DNA of 64,000 nt, from the NCBI RefSeq assembly GCF_009392895.1, contig NZ_CP045489.1, forward strand, positions 124,001 through 188,000, given 5' to 3'. Below, piece by piece: positions 61,025-64,000 of the stretch. How positions within the stretch are numbered: the first letter of the stretch is position 1; each line of letters opens with the position of its first letter. This stretch comes from Natronorubrum aibiense. Its GTDB lineage: Archaea; Halobacteriota; Halobacteria; Halobacteriales; Natrialbaceae. The position numbers and the translations under genes were made by a program. A model generated the notes under the pieces. It did not search any database. It saw only the letters and a list, made by a program, of their open reading frames with translations, and was not told the DNA's origin.

Positions 61025-62041
61025 TCAGCGTTGTGATCCGCGGAGGAGCAGCGGCTCGATGGCAAGTGTCCGTTTCGCTACGGTGAGGATGCGAAGGACG
61101 TACGAGACAAACAGCATGAATGGAACGAGTGTCACCGCAAACGCACCGCCCACGACGAGAATGATGTGATCGAGACCGAGTGTGCTTCCTGGGAACGTCC
61201 CCGCATCGACGATTGCGACCATGATACCCGCAACGGCCAATGCCGGGACTGCAGCATAGAGAATCATCTGAGACAAGTCGATGAGTGCCCACTGGAAGTA
61301 CAGCGTCTTGATGTGTTCGCGCGCCGGACCAAACATAGACAGCGCTGTTTTGAGGTCGTCAAGCAAGCCGCGTTCTTCCTCATTGAGGCTCTCTTCGTAT
61401 TCGTTCGCGAGGCGTTCAACTTGGAAGATTTTCCAGCTATAATTGAAATTCAGTGCAGCGAATAACACATCGAACGAGCCGAACTGCGCACCCTCAAGTT
61501 GGTCACGTACCGTGTTAGCGTTCCCAATGACGCTCTCAGCGAATTCATTGACCTCTTCTCGGAGGTTCTCGTTATCATTCTTGTCAATAGACTCTCGAAG
61601 AGCCGTCGTCCGTTGTGCCGTGATTCCGATGATCTGCCGGAGGAATTCGGATGGATCGACAGGACTCGGAGCCCCGATCAGTTCTTCAGTAAAGTCCCGG
61701 AACTCCATCGAACTGGCCATCCGTTCGCGTTGATCGCCGAGCGGGCCGTTCTCCTGGGCGAGGACGAGCTGACCGATCGTGACGACGAGTGTTGTCCCAG
61801 TCACGATGACCGTGATCATCGTCGAGAACATCGTGTCGATCATGTCGCCGGACTCGATTTGCCGTGAAAACGGTGGATGGAGGACAGAGACGGCGACCAC
61901 GAATGCGACGAACACGGCACTGGTCAGGACGGTGGAGACGAGAAGGCGGTTCGCGCGTAGCAGCACCCAGAGTTTTATCCGACTCTCTCCCGCGCGCTCA
62001 CGCATCGTGTTGGCCGTACTGGTGTCGGTCTCGTCAGTCAT
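61025..62041 (-). CDS. Four-TM membrane protein
   Basis: 338 residues. Two N-terminal helices (LLVSTVLTSAVFVAFVVAVS; MITVIVTGTTLVVTIGQLVL), a long charged helical domain with a possible coiled coil, then two C-terminal helices (LYAAVPALAVAGIMVAIVDA; ILVVGGAFAVTLVPFMLFVS). Arrangement resembles halobacterial DUF-type or bestrophin-like proteins but I cannot assign one. Overlaps the DUF4177 gene by 4 bp, so they are one operon. Confidence 0.7.
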   Translation of the reverse strand: MTDETDTSTANTMRERAGESRIKLWVLLRANRLLVSTVLTSAVFVAFVVAVSVLHPPFSRQIESGDMIDTMFSTMITVIVTGTTLVVTIGQLVLAQENGPLGDQRERMASSMEFRDFTEELIGAPSPVDPSEFLRQIIGITAQRTTALRESIDKNDNENLREEVNEFAESVIGNANTVRDQLEGAQFGSFDVLFAALNFNYSWKIFQVERLANEYEESLNEEERGLLDDLKTALSMFGPAREHIKTLYFQWALIDLSQMILYAAVPALAVAGIMVAIVDAGTFPGSTLGLDHIILVVGGAFAVTLVPFMLFVSYVLRILTVAKRTLAIEPLLLRGSQR

Positions 62042-62244
62042 ACTGGCTCACTCGATCCGGCAGGTCGCTTGAAAACGAGGTACTTGGTGCCGCCTCCCTC
62101 ATAGTCGATCGTCTCGATAAGCTCCCAGCCCTCTGCACCGAGTTGATTCAACTCTGCTTTCGGATCCTCTGCTTCTTTTTTGGTCTCATCGCGCGGCGGG
62201 CGAAGCGTCTCGTACTCCCAGCGGGTCGCTTCTGATTCGGACAT
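62038..62244 (-). CDS. DUF4177 protein
   Basis: 68 residues from ATG 62244. WEYETLRPPRDETKKEAEDP, LNQLGAEGWELIETIDYEGG and TKYLVFKRP are the full DUF4177 signature. Small soluble protein, first in an operon with the membrane protein (ATGA overlap). Function unknown. Confidence 0.85.
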   Translation of the reverse strand: MSESEATRWEYETLRPPRDETKKEAEDPKAELNQLGAEGWELIETIDYEGGGTKYLVFKRPAGSSEPV

Positions 62245-62528
62245 CACGACTAGTAGGTACTGCAGCCCTCTATACCCCCTCTCCACCACCGACATGGAGG
62301 GAATATTTTGGCCTTGTTGAAACCCTCAATCGGTGATGGGCTTAAGCGGTCGTGCTGAATAGAGTGCGCGAATGTCGCACGAAGTCTGGCCTAATTGCGA
62401 AGGTAGTAACCGGTCAGTATAGGTGAAGAACGGAACAGCAGGTGCTGGAATATCAGTCGCCAACCTTCCCGACAGGTGCAGGAACGTACGCTTTCCTTAA
62501 ACAGTGGGTACCTCGAGATGAGGAAATC

Positions 62529-62963
62529 ATGAGCGATACAACAAGAACTGAAACCAACCGTGATAGCCGGAACGACTATGATTCACTGAACACGGACGTA
62601 ATGCAGTGGGTGAGCGCCCTTGTCGCACTAATCGGTCTCTACGTTGTCGCGTCGCCGTTCATCTTCGAGTCCACGGATGCAGCGATCTGGAACGACACAC
62701 TTGTCGGGACAGGGATTTTCCTGCTCGCGGGGTACAACTTCTACCGGCTGTCAAAGGATCGGTTGGCGAGCGTTGGCATCGCGTCGTTGACTGTCCTGCT
62801 GGGTCTCTGGCTGGTCGCCGCACCCACTGTCATCGATATGGGAAGCGACACACTGGCCACTGGGACCGCGATCTCGGGGGCGGCCACCGCGGTTCTCTCG
62901 GCGTATAACGCCTACGCTAACAAAAAGGCTGACGCGCCTGAGCATACTCATGCTCGTGCCTAA
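62529..62963 (+). CDS. SPW-repeat membrane protein
   Basis: 144 residues from ATG 62529. Acidic N terminus, then four hydrophobic helices arranged as two SPW-type repeats: QWVSALVALIGLYVVASPFI and ASLTVLLGLWLVAAPTVIDM, each followed by a short loop and a second helix. His-rich C terminus (EHTHARA). Typical small haloarchaeal membrane protein. Role unknown. Confidence 0.85.
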   Translation: MSDTTRTETNRDSRNDYDSLNTDVMQWVSALVALIGLYVVASPFIFESTDAAIWNDTLVGTGIFLLAGYNFYRLSKDRLASVGIASLTVLLGLWLVAAPTVIDMGSDTLATGTAISGAATAVLSAYNAYANKKADAPEHTHARA

Positions 62964-63170
62964 ATTCGCGTTGGAAGACCACTCGTCCTCTGTCGCGCGT
63001 TTTAACGACAGTTCAGTATAGTCGCACCTGTAGTGAGCAGATCACTGCTTTTCGTATCATCCCGTCTTACAAAGATCACGTCGATCAGTGCAGGTGAACG
63101 AGTGAATGGCGTAGGGAATTTCACCCAGATAATCATACAATATTATGACAAGAGAAGGTGAAGCACCTCT

Positions 63171-63359
63171 ATGCCTGATGGGGAGCGTAAAAGAACAATC
63201 GCCAAGTGTTGCTCTTGCAATTCTGCCTATGCTGTTAACGTATGGACTGACGGGACGATTCGACCCATTGGAAGAAGAAACTGTGATTGTGGCTCAACCG
63301 TGTTTCAAATTATAGGAGACTCTTCTGATATCTTCATTCAAGATGATAAGGTTGACTGA
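63171..63359 (+). CDS. Small zinc-ribbon-like protein
   Basis: 62 residues. KCCSCNSAYAVNVWTDG and RRNCDCGSTVFQI give a Cys-x2-Cys ... Cys-x-Cys arrangement, suited to a zinc ribbon, with an acidic C terminus. Similar small zinc-finger proteins are very common in haloarchaea. Not otherwise recognised. Confidence 0.65.
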   Translation: MPDGERKRTIAKCCSCNSAYAVNVWTDGTIRPIGRRNCDCGSTVFQIIGDSSDIFIQDDKVD

Positions 63360-63588
63360 CCAGATCGCTCAATAAGCACGTATAGTGAGCGGATGGTTCA
63401 CCGATTTCGACGTGAAACAAACGGAGCTATCGTGCTGCAGTCATCCTCTCTATTCAGCAGGCGGCTTTTGACAGAGTTCGGATAAATCGATAGCCGCTTC
63501 GGTAACTGCTTACCCTGTACTGACCGTTCACCGCCTTTCGTAGATCCCCTCTCTCCTCGTGCGACATGCGCTTTGTATTCATCAGTTA
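63360..63588. repeat. IS-flanking debris with 27-mer and shared 20-mer
   Basis: Holds GGATGGTTCACC (63391-63402), the third 27-bp TGCTG...CAGCA repeat (63433-63459) and GCGCTTTGTATTCATCAGTT (63568-63587). All have counterparts between 56 and 59 kb. Confidence 0.55.
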
Positions 63589-64000
63589 GGCACTGTCTAG
63601 TTCAGCACCTCGTCGGCTGGCGTTCGTCCGTCGTGCGATTGGTGCGGTCTCTGATAGTTGTAGTAATGCACGAACTGTTCAATCCACTCGCGTGCGCTCG
63701 CCCGACTGCCAACCCATGAGTTATGAAAACGGTCAACCCTCATTTTGAGGGTATGAAACCACTTTTCGATGAGGTTTCGGTCGGTGTAGTTCACTCGACC
63801 GTTCAATCCTAATCGAGCAAGGGCAGTCCGATAGCCGAATTGATCAACGAGAAACTCAGCGTCCGAGAGATCGTGTTTCTCACGAAGTCCATGCAGAAAT
63901 GCAGCCGCCGGATCGGTACCATGCCGACCGAACAACGCGACATCGAGGATCAGCTTTGACTCGATATCTATTGCGTCATACACCCAAGACCATTCTCCGT
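63589..64000 (-). mobile_element. IS6-family element, cut by right window edge
   Basis: GGCACTGTCTAG (63589-63600) is the probable terminal repeat, overlapping the transposase stop codon as is usual in short IS6-type elements. The other end is outside the window. Confidence 0.65.
63597..64000 (-). CDS. IS6-family DDE transposase, partial
   Basis: The C-terminal about 134 residues are visible. AIDIESKLILDVALFGRHGT is the catalytic strand region, DAEFLVDQFGYRTALARLGL the second Asp region, and RNLIEKWFHTLKMRVDRFHN carries the final Glu. YYNYQRPHQSHDGRTPADE is the standard end. The frame is open to the window edge. Looks intact as far as seen, so this may be the one active transposase here. Confidence 0.85.
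   Translation of the reverse strand, partial: GEWSWVYDAIDIESKLILDVALFGRHGTDPAAAFLHGLREKHDLSDAEFLVDQFGYRTALARLGLNGRVNYTDRNLIEKWFHTLKMRVDRFHNSWVGSRASAREWIEQFVHYYNYQRPHQSHDGRTPADEVLN

Noticed and set aside
1-64000. Provirus
   Set aside because: No capsid, portal, terminase or integrase genes. The PhiH1-like and zinc-finger genes alone do not support one.
1-64000. tRNA or rRNA genes
   Set aside because: No tRNA T-arm/anticodon pattern or rRNA core sequence noticed; GC-rich hairpins here belong to IS605-type ends.

Overview
This window is haloarchaeal DNA. Its proteins are acidic and Asp/Glu-rich. It carries families that are typical of, or restricted to, Halobacteria: HalOD1, HTH_10/Bat-type regulators, an amphi-Trp protein, an Lrp-TRASH copper regulator, an APC permease fused to UspA domains, PhiH1-repressor-like winged helices and halobacterial Tat substrates. 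Many TnpB elements, truncated IS genes, plasmid-type genes (ArdC, coiled-coil/wHTH proteins, TumE-like toxin) and broken genes point to a megaplasmid or a heavily reworked island rather than core chromosome. I see no rRNA, tRNA, integrase or complete replication gene. The species cannot be named from sequence alone.

Layout. 1-5 kb: AT-richer accessory DNA with a serine protease and two membrane proteins, separated by three copies of an ~80-bp repeat; a HalOD1 gene block here is duplicated at 15 kb. 5-10 kb: plasmid-type genes, a two-repeat CRISPR array touching a transposase remnant, a saccharopine-dehydrogenase-like gene and a cluster of origin-like half-sites. 10.7-14.6 kb: NDH-2-like flavoprotein, [2Fe-2S] ferredoxin, SBP56/methanethiol oxidase and a divergent HTH_10 regulator, followed by a broken ndk. 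16.4-20 kb: eutBCA, adenosylcobalamin-dependent ethanolamine ammonia-lyase with its reactivase and no microcompartment genes. 20-26 kb: a secreted acidic protein, paired membrane proteins and a three-gene unit of HTH protein, TumE-like toxin and GHKL-ATPase/zincin protein.

26-36 kb: ATP-grasp enzyme, putative metal exporter, decayed symporter, APC-Usp transporter and two TnpB elements (one truncated). 36-44 kb: ArdC with a tiny overlapping partner, two Tat-exported proteins, alpha/beta hydrolase plus acetoacetate-decarboxylase-like pair, and another TnpB. 44-49 kb: sulfur-flavoured genes (SoxB-like metallophosphatase, TauE/SafE exporter, split YeeE/YedE transporter). 49-53 kb: copper module (Lrp-TRASH regulator, membrane protein, CopA lacking its C-terminal part). 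53-64 kb: small haloarchaeal proteins, methyltransferase, TrmB-like regulator, CNNM/CorC protein, DUF4177 plus membrane protein, SPW protein, and an IS6-type transposase running off the right edge.

Themes. Energy and sulfur metabolism recur (methanethiol oxidase with ferredoxin, SoxB-like enzyme, TauE, YeeE), alongside copper efflux and ethanolamine breakdown. The background is IS200/IS605-type decay: at least seven hairpins of one sequence family and several protein-less right ends that could still encode omega-RNA-like scaffolds. Least-explained items are the GHKL-zincin/TumE unit, the repeat-linked genes at 1-4.6 kb with a conserved Cys-Gly-rich C-terminal peptide, and the orphan IS605-type ends.
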